Below, one piece after another: positions 53,788-64,000 of a DNA stretch of 64,000 nt. Numbering within the stretch: the stretch's first letter is position 1; every line of letters starts with the position of its first letter. Below the pieces are notes generated by a model. That model saw only the letters and a list, made by a program, of their open reading frames with translations, was not told the DNA's origin and did no database searches. Location of the stretch: the NCBI GenBank assembly GCA_946122785.1, contig CAMGYJ010000005.1, forward strand, positions 90,700,547 to 90,764,546, read 5' to 3'. The translations under genes and the position numbers were made by a program. This DNA comes from Linum tenue. Its lineage: Eukaryota > Streptophyta > Magnoliopsida > Malpighiales > Linaceae.

Positions 53788-56149
53788 TTGTTCAATTGAA
53801 TGAATGCCTAAGTAGAGCTTGCATCCCTTTGTGGTGCAAGTATTAAAACCCTAGTCGAATAAAACGAGACCGGACATGGCAGTTCTCTATGATCAATCAT
53901 TGTTCGATAAATTAGTGCGACACCTCAAATGAGAAATCCGTAGGGTCATTGGTGCCTATCATATCGAGGAAAGAAGTCTTGGCACAAGGTAGGATCATAT
54001 ACACAAGAGATCAAGCTAGGAGATGCCTAGTGTCGTATTCCACAAGGTCTTCTAATGCATAACTACTCACACCGAATCACCCAAGACTCGCACTAAAATC
54101 ATAGAAGCATTTAGGGGTTTTTTCTTAACGGACAAGCAAGCAAGGATAGTAAAATCGTTTAGGTTTTTTTCAATTTATAGATGCATAATAGTAAAGATAC
54201 ATTATTGTAGAAGAGAGCAAAATCGAGTATTGTCATGCACACTAGGGCTCAATCAAAGCATGCATCAATGATTAATCTATGTCATCACTCAGTCACTTCC
54301 ACTAAATCCATTATCTAAGTGTGCATGTGCCTCTTACGATAGAGATTTAACTAGCTAAAGCATGCTTTTGCTTCATGCCATCACCTAATTAATGAACAAC
54401 AAGGACATAAGGATAGCACATGATAAATTATGGGCTTCTACGATCCATAATGGATGGTTTATAGCATCGATGATCTAAAAATCAAACATTGATACTACTC
54501 TATGTATATATGGTTGATCATTCCCTCTATACTCTTGTAGGATCAATGGGGTATCACTAGAGGGTAATTTTTTTTATCAATCTAGGTCATACTAAGCACA
54601 ATGCTTATAGTGGCATACTAAAGAATCATAAGCATCAATGATAAGGAAGCATTCATACTAGATAAGCAACAAAGATCATCACATAGGCATCGAAACATAA
54701 ACATCCATGTAGAGAAAATGAGCATCAAAATTCATAGAGAAAAACACAAGCATGACATGAAATCATAAAATTGATTCACATAAAGATAAATGACTTCACA
54801 TCTTAATACAATCAATTTTGAACTAGCTACATAGAAGAGAATGAGGATACCACCATTGATTATGACAGCATCTCGTTAGCTGGAGACTCTCCTATGAAAA
54901 CTAAGCTCTTACTCGAGCATAGTACATAGGTTTTTGAGTGTTTGTGCAGCCTTACTAAGCTAATTAGTCATGCCCTCTATTTATAGGGGAGGAACTCGAC
55001 TAAAAGTCTCCTAAATCGACTAGGAAAGGGTCTCCTACTCCTTGTGGGCTAAGTAAACTTATTGAACAAGCTTAGGGTTCATTTTCTTAGTGGGTTGGGC
55101 TCCTTGAACCTTGGACGATCCTCCCTTGCAATTTGGACACCTCTTCACCAAGCCTCCTCCAACGGCTGTTGGACCCGATGTTGGGTCGTCGCAGGTTTCT
55201 TCATCAGCTTGAACCAAGTCTTCTTCCTATGGGCTTTCCTTGAGATTATTAAGCCTTTTCTAATTAACTTTTCTATCATTATAACTCATCATTCTCACGA
55301 AAGCTCCATATTCTTCTCTTTATAACTCTTTTGGTCCTCTCGAGTTTGCCCATGCTTGATCCAAATTTCCTTAGGTTTTCTTGTACCTTCTAAACCAACA
55401 AAAAAGCCCAGAGGGCATCAAAGAGTACAAAATTATAACTTAGTTCTATTAAAGGCTCATTGATCAAAAAAATTATTTATATAGGAAATACTATTGAAAT
55501 GACTGAAGTAGCTTTGATAGGAGGGGAAAATGTATCAAGAATAGGAGTGACAAACACTATAAATGAAGTGTCATCAAAACTTGGCCAAAACCCTCCCAAC
55601 CTACATTGAAAAAGGTTCTTTTGACTTGGGACCGAAGTAAGGCATAAAGATCTTTTATTTAGGCTTGGGCCTTCTTGCGGCAGTTAGCACCATTGCTGCC
55701 TTTTTCTTAGCTCGGATTTCTTGGCCCATAAGCAACCTCACCTAAGATTTCTTGGCCCATAAGCAACCTCACCTAAGATTTTGTCGCATTCTTATGATGA
55801 TTCTCCATTGGGCTTATCTTGGGATCTACATGCGTTATTGGTTGGCTTCTCCTTCATAGGACCTCGTCTTTATCATGAATATATTCTTCACTTTATAGCT
55901 CTTTTGGTCCTCCATAGTTATCCAATGTTTGATCCATATCTCCTAAGTGGCTTTATTCCTTGAAAACCATAAAAACAGCATACCAAGAAGGCATCAAAGA
56001 GTACGAAAACACAACCTAGGTCTATTAATACTCATTGATCAAATAGTTATGATTTAGGTATGAAACACAAGAGAAAGTACTAAAGATACATTGATAGAGG
56101 GGGAAATGTATCAAATATGGGAGTAATAAACACTATAAACAGAGTGGTA
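53788..56149. other. Degraded repeat region with diverged direct repeats
   Basis: Two diverged direct repeats of about 260 bp lie at roughly 55330-55585 and 55890-56150 (shared CTCTTTTGGTCCTC, GGCATCAAAGAGTAC, CTCATTGATCAAA). A 31-bp unit starting GATTTCTTGGCCCATAAGC is tandemly repeated at 55715-55776. The section 53990-55590 has the feel of an old LTR (CAAGCAAGCAAGGATAG, and CTCTATTTATAGG near 54978) but ends are not definable. Confidence 0.35.
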
Positions 56150-56700
56150 TCGATGACAAAATGGATCTAAGTCTCTGGTATGATCGTGAGTCAAGTTTCG
56201 ATCTTGTTGGGTACAGTGACACATATTTTGTTGGGTGTATAGTCGATCGTTAGATTACTTCTGGCAGATGCCAATTTCTAGGAAATTCGCTTGTGTCTTG
56301 GTTTAGTAACAAAGCTCTGTTGCACTATCCATAGTTGAGCCTGAATATGTGGTACTATCCACAAAGGTCTATGTCGTACTCAGCTTCTTTGGATGAAGCA
56401 TCAATTTTGTAACTACGGGATAGAAATAAAATCCATGCTAGTATTGTGTGACAACGAGTGCCATTAATATGGCCCAAAATCCCGTTCAACATTCTCGTAC
56501 TATACACATAGAGATCATATATCATTTCATTCGAGATTTAGTTAAAGAAGGATAAATTCAGCTTGAATTTGTGCCTACGACAGAACAATGGCCTGATATC
56601 TTCAGTAGACCACTCGGTTATGATCAATTTTTTACCCTTCGTCAAGAACTCAGACTCCTACTATCTAGTGAGCTTAAAGAGTTGGGTGATCGCTAGCTTG
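56150..56700 (+). pseudogene. Ty1/copia RNase H relic
   Basis: Frames with stops read SLWYDRESSFDLVGYSDTYF, GCIVDR, TSGRCQFLGNSLVSWFSNK and, after frame changes, HQFC-like and CDN text. Then HIEIIYHFIRDLVKEG-like sequence, LEFVPT and DIFSRPLGYDQFFTLRQEL follow. This is the C-terminal RNase H of a copia element (catalytic SD, CDN order). Only this end of pol is present. Confidence 0.75.
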
Positions 56701-58188
56701 TATGGTTAGACTCAAATTAATCCAACTATGGTAATATTGAAATGTCAATATGGTAATATTGACATGTTTGATTCACTAAATGGAAGCTGTCATTCAAGCT
56801 TCCTTTCTCCTTCCACCATATCAAGTTTGGGGCGCATAATGAGTTAAAAAGTCTCTTCATTCTTTCTTTGTGTGTCTACTCGTGAGAAAATGGAAATGAA
56901 TGTTTGATTTTCATTAATCATTCTTACTCTTAACTTCCTTCTTCATACCCTTTCTATCTCGTATTCCCTTCCTCAAAATCTCCCTCCGATAATCAAGAAC
57001 TTCTATAAGCTGAACACTTCGGCCATACTTCCTGAAAAGACCAAAGCAACACATCTATTGACGAGTTCTTTCATTTTCTCCTAAATAGACAGTCTGCAGC
57101 TCAATATTTGCATATTCGATCGTTCTACATGATCAACATGAAATGTGGACCTGGCCACAGATCTCCACACTCGGCCTCGAAAATGACCTCATCGTCCTCG
57201 ACCTCGGTGGTTGTTGAGGCTGAGGTTGTGTTTGAGGTTGAGATGGTTGTTCCGCCATTGGTTGAGTTTGAAGTCTCGTTGTTTTTCTAAGACCTCGAAA
57301 GGTTCTCTTAGTCTCCAAAACAACATACAAACTCGCTCTTCTCACTGTTTTGCTCACCATGGTGCCAATATCTCTTCAGCTCAACACCAACCTTGCTTTA
57401 GTCGTTGTGTTAACTAACCACGACTTCGAAATTCTGAAGATTTCTCCAAGTATCATTTCCTCTGCAACCTTAGTGGGCCTGGAATGGAAAGGGAGTTGAG
57501 CTTAACTAATGTTCTTCTTCCCTAATCCCAAGCAGATTGGTTCTCTCTAAGCAAACAAAAATGTTTTGATAAAATGCTCTTGAGAGATGAGAATGGAGGA
57601 ATGCTTGTTTGTTGAAGATGGTTTTATATGCAGTGGTGGGAGAGGGAAAATATAGTGGTCAGGCTAACGCGGGCTAAAACAGTCAATTCATTAACACTCA
57701 ACCCACTTATTCAACTAGGTTCATAGGTTAAATCGGGTTGACAACCTTGGTTAAGACGATGTAATAGTACTAGTGAAATTGTAGTATTTTTTTATCCAAG
57801 ATAAGCCCCTAGGGCATGGCCGGACAACAACAATATAAAACTCAAAATAATAAAGAATGGTAGTCCGTATGCAACCGGACTCCCGATGAAAGAGCCTGTT
57901 ATGCCACGAGGTGAGCAGCTCTATGAAAACTCCGAGGAGCAAAATGACACGAAACTGACACAGAGAGTGAGAAAAGGGAGAGAAACACTTCCCTCATATG
58001 GAGTCGGCGCTCGAATGGGAAGACTTCCTCTATGAAGCATCTGTGATGGCCAATTGGGAATTTCCTCAAAAGAAAATGCCAAGGTATTATGAGTAAGTCA
58101 CCATCTAATAGACATCATTAATACCATGAATAATTTAACAAGAATAAATGACCTTAACTAATAGACTGATGAGTTCGATTGCACTTCC
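56701..58188. other. A+T-rich non-coding region after the copia relic
   Basis: A short repeat ATGGTAATATTGA occurs twice at 56727-56763. A low-complexity GGTTGTTGAGGCTGAGGTTG block lies near 57205-57250. Otherwise I see nothing. Part may be the copia 3' end and LTR. Confidence 0.3.
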
Positions 58189-58844
58189 TTCATTTGTCTT
58201 AACTACAATAAGATTCTCCTGCAATGCGGACAACCCAAAAAGGATCCAAAAGCGCTAGAAATCTCTAACCACAGATAATATAGTTTACCATTAAGACTTA
58301 ATTGGAATAACTGGAGATACCACCCCATGACTCCAATAGATGAGTCAACCAATAATTCTAATAAGAAAGAAATTAATTAAATTGAACAGGTTAAACTTAA
58401 TGCACATAAAGTTCAAAATGAATACATTATAATATAGAACTCAATATATTGAAAATTAGTCAAAATAATGCAAGCTGATTAGTAATTGGTTAATCTAATG
58501 CACAAAAGCCTTAATTTTCATTTGTCTTAACTACAATAAGATTCACCTGCAATGCGGACAACCCAAAAAGGATCCAAAAGCGCTAGAAATCTCTAACCAC
58601 AGATAATATAGTTTACTGTTAAGACCTAATCGGAATAACTGGAGATACCACCCCATGACTCCAATAGATGAGTCAACCAATAATTCTAATAAGAAAGAAA
58701 TTAATTAAATTGAAAAGGTTAAACTTAATGCACATAAAGTTCAAAATGAATACATTATAATATAGAACTCAATATACTGAAAATTAGTCAAAATAATGCA
58801 AGCTGATTAGTAATTGGTTAATCTAATGCACAAAAGCCTTAATT
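58189..58844. repeat. Tandem duplication, two 328-bp units
   Basis: Units 58189-58516 and 58517-58844 share CATTTGTCTTAACTACAATA through CACAAAAGCCTTAATT and differ at about seven positions by eye. Non-coding. Confidence 0.85.
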
Positions 58845-58884
58845 GCACCGAATGGTTGGGCAGCAATTAATTATAATTATAATT

Positions 58885-59362
58885 GGGTAAATTGCAAGTT
58901 TGGTCACTGGATTTACTAAAAAGATTCACGTTTGATCACTAGAAATATTTAATTCTATCTGTGGTCACTAAAATTAGTTTAATAGTTCAAATTTGGTCAC
59001 TCTCCGTTGTCGTCGAGAGGGGCACCGCCGGCAAGATTACAAAAAAAAAAGAATTTGTTGCCTTTTCGGGCCGAAGCATCGGGATGTTAACGAAAAATTA
59101 AAAGAATTATATTTTTATTTTTAATAATTGTACTGAGGTGGAAGAATTAATTTTTTATTATTTTTTAATTGCCACGTCACATATTTGACGGTCAACTATC
59201 AAAGTTGACTGTCACGTAAGCTAAAGTTAACGGAGACTAACGGAGAGTGATCAAACTTGAACTATTAAACTAATCTTAGTGACTACGAACGAAATTAAAT
59301 ATTTTTAGTGACTAAACGTGAACTTTTTTAGTAAACCTAGTGACCAAACTTGCAATTTACCC
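58885..59362. mobile_element. MULE-like MITE (478 bp)
   Basis: Ends GGGTAAATTGCAAGTTTGG and its inverse form repeats of about 125 bp. AATTATAATT flanks both sides (58875-58884 and 59363-59372), though this word is itself near-palindromic. There is no ORF. GGG ends, long inverted repeats and a 9-10 bp duplication suit a Mutator-type MITE. Confidence 0.75.
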
Positions 59363-59681
59363 AATTATAATTAACGGCCAATTTGAATTCCAAAAATGAC
59401 CCATTGACTGTGCAAAACCAGAAAAGGATTAAAGAGTGCAATCAAATACGATTCAAATTAAATACCAAAACAATAATATTCCGTTAAATTGGCATAAAAA
59501 TCAATAATGAGATGAAACGAGAGTTTGTTGGGAGAAAATCTCAGTTACTGTTCACTAAGCAGGCACTAATAAGAATTTGTTGGGCCCGTGTTTATGATTT
59601 CTCTCCATTGGGTTGGGCATAATTTGGTGGGCTTAAGATTAATTAATTGAAACAACAGTAAAGTCAAACTATAAGTTTAGC

Positions 59682-60508
59682 TAGGGTGTTCAAATGGTTA
59701 CCATGGTTATAACCAAATCAAATAAGGCTAAATTCCATTAACCATGGAATACAATATCATAACCAAACCGTTCAAACTAATACAACAACCAAATTAACCA
59801 AACTAAAGTTTAATCGGTTTGGTTAATTGGTTAACCAGATTAACCAATATAAAATCACATTATCATTGACGATGAAAATTTTCCGGTTAATGCAACAATG
59901 CGCAATTTATATAATGAATAAAACATAACAACCAGCACGTAGTTATAGTTGACCCTTAAAAAAAATACATGCAACTAAGACAATTATCTTACCATTAGTA
60001 TAGAAGTATTCACCTAACAAAAATTTATGACAATGGTATGGGTTAATGAATTGTTGTGTTTGTGTAAAATGACTTAGTCTCTTAGCAATTATCATAGGCT
60101 GGAAATGACCTTCCTTTCAAGTTTTCATCCATCATAATGTATGAAATTTATCTAAATTAGGCGTCCATATGTTGTGGTCTACATTTTACATATACAAATA
60201 TACACTATATGAGCAATATTGAGCTTTATATTTTATGAGTCTAAAAGGGATGAACGTTAATTCTTGAGTGATTATGCAAAGTATTAAGTATGTGTATATA
60301 ATATATGTTAGATATATGACTAATTACTTAACTGGTTAATTTGGTTTGACTGGTTAAGAGTGTCTGAAACCAAACCAAACCACCTAAACCAAACAAGCTA
60401 AAAACTTTAAATAAACCAAACCAATTATCCAAATTAACCAAATCAAATTATCCAAATAGTACCGGTTAAAACGGTTACCATAGTAACCAAACCGTTTGAA
60501 CACCCCTA
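59682..60508. mobile_element. hAT-like non-autonomous element (827 bp)
   Basis: Ends TAGGGTGTTCAAATGGTTAC and (inverted) TAGGGGTGTTCAAACGGTT; 8-bp duplication AGTTTAGC at 59674-59681 and 60509-60516. Interior repeats of AACCAAA/TTTGGTT and no transposase. Confidence 0.88.
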
Positions 60509-60525
60509 AGTTTAGCCATTAGAAG

Positions 60526-60958
60526 TAGAGGTGGCAATTGGATCGGATTGGTGGATTCGTGGATTGGATTGGTGGATCCATGGATCAAATAGATTGGATC
60601 CAATGGATTGGTGGATTGATCCTTGAATCCAAATGACATCCAAGGCTTGGACGAAAATGTAAAATTTGAAAAGTTTTGGTACTAAAATGTCATAATGAAA
60701 ATTTTTAGGTACCAAAATGTAATTTTCCAATGATATTTCTCGTATAAAAATATAAATTTTAGGTACCAAAATGTAAAATATAAAAATATAGGTACCAAAT
60801 CGTAATTTGCCATTTGGATCCATGGATTGATCCATGAATCCACCAATCCAATTGGATTTGGATCAAATGGATTGGATTTAAATGGATTGGATCAGGTGGA
60901 TAATTTGGTGAATGGATTGGATTGGATTCATGGATTTGGATCCTAACTGTCACCTCTA
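60526..60958. mobile_element. hAT-like non-autonomous element (433 bp)
   Basis: Ends TAGAGGTGGCAATTGG and (inverted) TAGAGGTGACAGTT; 8-bp duplication ATTAGAAG at 60518-60525 and 60959-60966. The interior is made of GGATTGGTGGAT-type repeats. Confidence 0.88.
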
Positions 60959-61147
60959 ATTAGAAGTGTTTCTGTCAAAAAGTCAAAATGTATGTGTCAT
61001 GGCTAATTATACCCAAACCCAACTAGACCCATTGATAATTGATAAGGCATGGACGAGGTATATATTGGTTTGGGGTTTGTACATGAGTTTAGATAAAGTA
61101 TGGACATATATGAAAAAACTTGAAAAGTTTATTAATAAATATATAAC

Positions 61148-61437
61148 AAAATCTCAGTTATTGTTCACTAAGCAGGCACTAATAACTAATAAGAAATTGT
61201 TGGGCCCGTGTTTATTTCTCTCCATTGGGCTTGGGCATAATTTGGTGGGCCTAAGATTAATTAGTTGAAAGAACACTAAAGTCAAAATATAAGTTAGCCA
61301 TTAGAAGTGTTTTTGTCAAAAAGTCAACATGTATGTGTCTTGGTAATTATACTCAGATCCAAGTAGACCTATTGATAATGGGTAGGGCATAGATGAGGTA
61401 TATATTGGTTGGGGGTTTGTAGATGTTTTAGGTAAGT
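61148..61437. repeat. Segmental duplication copy 2 (290 bp, uninterrupted)
   Basis: It carries AAGTTAGCCATTAGAAGTG, the unoccupied form of both hAT target sites of copy 1. Confidence 0.85.
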
Positions 61438-64000
61438 TATAAATATTGCTTTCATAATCTAAATGGGTATGGGTTGGATATGGATATCCATTTACTTGGG
61501 GGTGTTTTAACTACACATAAAATGTAATTTTTCATCAATATTTTAAGGACTTCTACGCACACAAAAAATTTGGTACTAAATATGCATATCTATTAAGTTT
61601 AGGTATAAAACTGTAGTTTGCCTTTGGGCTTGGGTACAAACCCAAATCCATGTGTTGAGAACCCAACCCAACCCAAGTAAATGAGTATGAGTACAAACCA
61701 ATCAAACTCTACCCATATACCATCTATTTGGATTTTATACCCAACCCTCCCGGTTCCAGAAGAGCGAAGAAAAAGAGGATTTTTTGTTAATGGGAAAAAG
61801 AAAGTGGTTTCATGCCCGAACAATCTTTGTGTTACTACTCATCATGGGCTCTTTCTCTCTAACGCGTCATTTTAGGGTGTGGTTAGCTGCAGATATTTGA
61901 CGAGCTAGAAGAGGGAGCATTATTGAACAAATTGGCGAAAAAACTAAGCTAAGCTCAGATAGTTGCATAAAGCAAAGGAAATATATTATTTGAAATAAAG
62001 CTTGAAAAGGGGTTGGGGGATACTACTTAAAGCGGGTTGCATTCAATTCTTATTATTTAATACCGAACTAACGAGCGTAATGAGCTAAGAAGCTAGCATT
62101 CCTTGAGGAATCCTGCTACAAGGAGTTTTTAATCGTCTAGTGGGCTATCTTTCTGTTCTAAAAAGAATATGGCCTTATCCCTAAATTGTGGATTTAGAGT
62201 TAAGAGTAAGTGCATATTTTGGTGATATAGCTATGCATAATTAGATTTGGCTCTTGATCTTGAGTATAACTAGATTTAAGGTATGATATTTATAAAAAAA
62301 AACTCCTACTTTTTTAATGGATTTGAAAAATAAAGGTTAAATAATTTTGGTGGTCTTTCAAAAAATGAAGAAGAAAAAAAGGAGATTAATAATCATCCAT
62401 AATGAATAATTCTGGTGGTCTCACCTGGTCAGGATCTAAATGGTTCAACCGGCCGATTGATAACCTTCACTAGAGAGGTAGTAAATTTCATAAAAATGAG
62501 AAAAAAATATTCGATGACTACATATAGCGCATATCTTGAACAATGTTTTGATAATTCGTAAAATAAAATATATTCATTAAATTCTGGTTTGTTTTACTTT
62601 TTTAAGAGTCTCAATCTACAAAGATCACTAAAAAATAGGCGGATATCCATAGATTTTTTCTTATCATAAATAGACATAATTAAAAGGACATAATCAATAC
62701 TTAAAATCACAATAGATAACCATCTGATATTGTTGCCAATATACGCTCGAAGCGCACATAATCGTCTAGTTTTATATATAAAAAAAATTAAAATATTGTT
62801 TACTCCTTTGTCTTATTTCCATTTTGTAATAGCAGGGTGTGTAATAGATAGTTTTGGTCCTACTGCAGTGCCCCAAATGTCAACCCTCTTATTAGGGAGC
62901 AAATCCGGTGAGTAATCTTGTGCTGATATAACCTCAAGCATAACCCAATAAGAATCTGCCACATCAGCGCCTCCTTCTCTCTCCTCAAAATTTTCTTAAT
63001 TTTCCTTCCCTTAATATTTAACGGACGATTTCTCACTCATTTTAATTCGGAATTTAATTTTTTTTTTGAACAGTTAGATCAGATTAATTGTGCTCTTCAA
63101 AATAATATTCACTTTGATAGTTTTTGGAACAAATAAAAATTTGCCAGTTATTACCAGTCTATACCATATTGTTTTGACTGGTATTAACTATTAAATAACA
63201 GTATACCATATGGTATGAAAAATACCACCCCCATACCAGGGTGGTATAGTATGGTTAGGAGTTGGTAACAAGAGGTTTGAAATTTTTTCACCCATAAAAA
63301 GTTGAAATCCAATAGATAATGATTAAATCGTTCATTCTATGCAAAATTTTTGAAAATGACTAAAAAACGAATGAGATATCATATGGTATGTAGTTGGTAA
63401 TGGAAAAAAAATTCTCAAAAAATATTGAAAAAATGGATATCATTTTGTAGAGCACTACAAACTCGTTCCATCTGTGCAAAAGAAATTGAAATCCGAGTTA
63501 GAATGAAGAATATATAATCCAATTAAGAAAACTAGGGAAAATAAATTCTTTTAATTCTTCATCCTTAAATCTGCAGTCACTTAAAAGAATGGTCCAAATT
63601 TGGTTGCTTATAGTTATGCACCTTAAGATTATACACTATATCTTGAGCCCTCTTATTGGCTGGAATAGTTGTGGTTTATTTGACCTACCCTTTCAAATTG
63701 CTACCAGTCTAATAAGAGATGAAATCCAACCGTGCAGGCTACTCGCACATCAAAATAAAATGAGAATAATTAGTTAAACACACTCCATATAAACATCTTT
63801 AGGGAAGGGACTTTAACTTTATATATCCATATATCCATAGGTATTATTAAAGTTACAAGTTGGTTACTGTTCCATAAGAGTTTTACTAATATGCTATGCT
63901 GTCATTTTCTTTCCTAACCTACCATTTATTCATTAACGCGTGTCTATGTAGTGGACAACTAATACGGTGTAGCTTTGATATTGTTCTCCATCATTCTTCT
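61438..64000. other. A+T-rich intergenic DNA
   Basis: No gene found. Near 61460-61740 GGGTATGGG/CCCATATAC and GGGTTGGG/CCCAACCC motifs resemble hAT interiors but no ends were found. Around 63150-63250 there are short palindromes of GGTATACC type (CCATATGG, CCACCCCCATACCAGGGTGG). Confidence 0.4.

Larger units (their letters stand above)
59535..61100. repeat. Segmental duplication copy 1 (290 bp net, with two hAT insertions)
   Basis: Matches 61148-61437 once the two hAT elements and their duplicated bases are removed: AAAATCTCAGTTACTG, TTGTTGGGCCCGTG, AGAAGTGTTTCTGTCAAAAA and GAGGTATATATTGG in the same order. Confidence 0.85.

Noticed and set aside
53990..55590. Solo LTR in minus orientation
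   Set aside because: Some LTR-like words, but no TG/CA ends or target duplication could be fixed; left as a degraded repeat.
57751..57942. Possible LINE 3' end on the minus strand
   Set aside because: Only a short stretch and no RT or endonuclease motif nearby.
63150..63250. Palindromic GGTATACC cluster as a MITE
   Set aside because: No matching terminal repeats or target duplication could be found.
1..64000. CRISPR array, prokaryotic operon, tRNA or rRNA genes
   Set aside because: Sequence is plant nuclear; no such structures were seen.

Overview
This is repeat-rich nuclear DNA from a flowering plant. The evidence is Ty3/gypsy retrotransposons of two plant-specific groups (Athila and Tat), a Ty1/copia relic, hAT- and MULE-type non-autonomous elements, plant-style LTRs with TATA boxes, and A+T-rich intergenic DNA. 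No intact host gene, rRNA or tRNA gene was recognised, and the species cannot be named from the sequence. I label the elements E1-E8. || LEFT CLUSTER (1-24317) is a nest of three elements whose left ends lie outside the window. E3 is an old, badly broken Athila on the + strand (13734-24317). Its 5' LTR was split by E2, a Tat-lineage element on the - strand (3571-13733). E2's 3' LTR appears in turn to be split by E1, a second Tat element on the + strand (1-3570). E1 and E2 face each other and form a large inverted repeat. Both carry an extra gene antisense to their gag-pol, behind its own TATA box. E2 also carries a MITE bounded by long TA tracts. || MIDDLE (24318-43297) holds E4, a gag/PR fragment lacking pol, and E5, another broken Athila. 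E5's LTR is split by E6 (29525-42407), a young full-length Athila on the - strand with two 1346-bp LTRs (6 differences by eye), a 5-bp target duplication TGGAG, PBS, PPT, gag-PR, RT-RNase H, integrase and an ATHILA-type third ORF. E6 is defective: an in-frame TAG lies between PR and RT, there are two frameshifts around integrase, and one in the third ORF. || RIGHT CLUSTER (43298-52615) has a gag fragment (E7) joined to E8, a pol-less Athila derivative. E8's 5' LTR contains a solo LTR with a TTTAG target duplication. || RIGHT FLANK (52616-64000) is A+T-rich with three hAT-like elements (8-bp duplications), a MULE-like MITE, a 328-bp tandem duplication, a 290-bp segmental duplication that supplies the empty site for two hAT insertions, and a copia RNase H relic. 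|| HOW THE PARTS WORK TOGETHER: comparing the Athila copies shows a conserved non-pol cassette. After integrase come a GGGAGGCAACC motif, a cluster of short palindromes resembling the element's own LTR motif, a TATA box, a leader, an intron of about 500 nt holding a PPT-like tract, and the ATHILA-type ORF. A 3' region with conserved blocks, a stem-loop with a purine loop and a 9-bp hairpin beside the PPT follows. I infer that the third ORF is expressed from an internal LTR-like promoter. This cassette, retained even in copies that lost pol, is the most interesting signal in the window.
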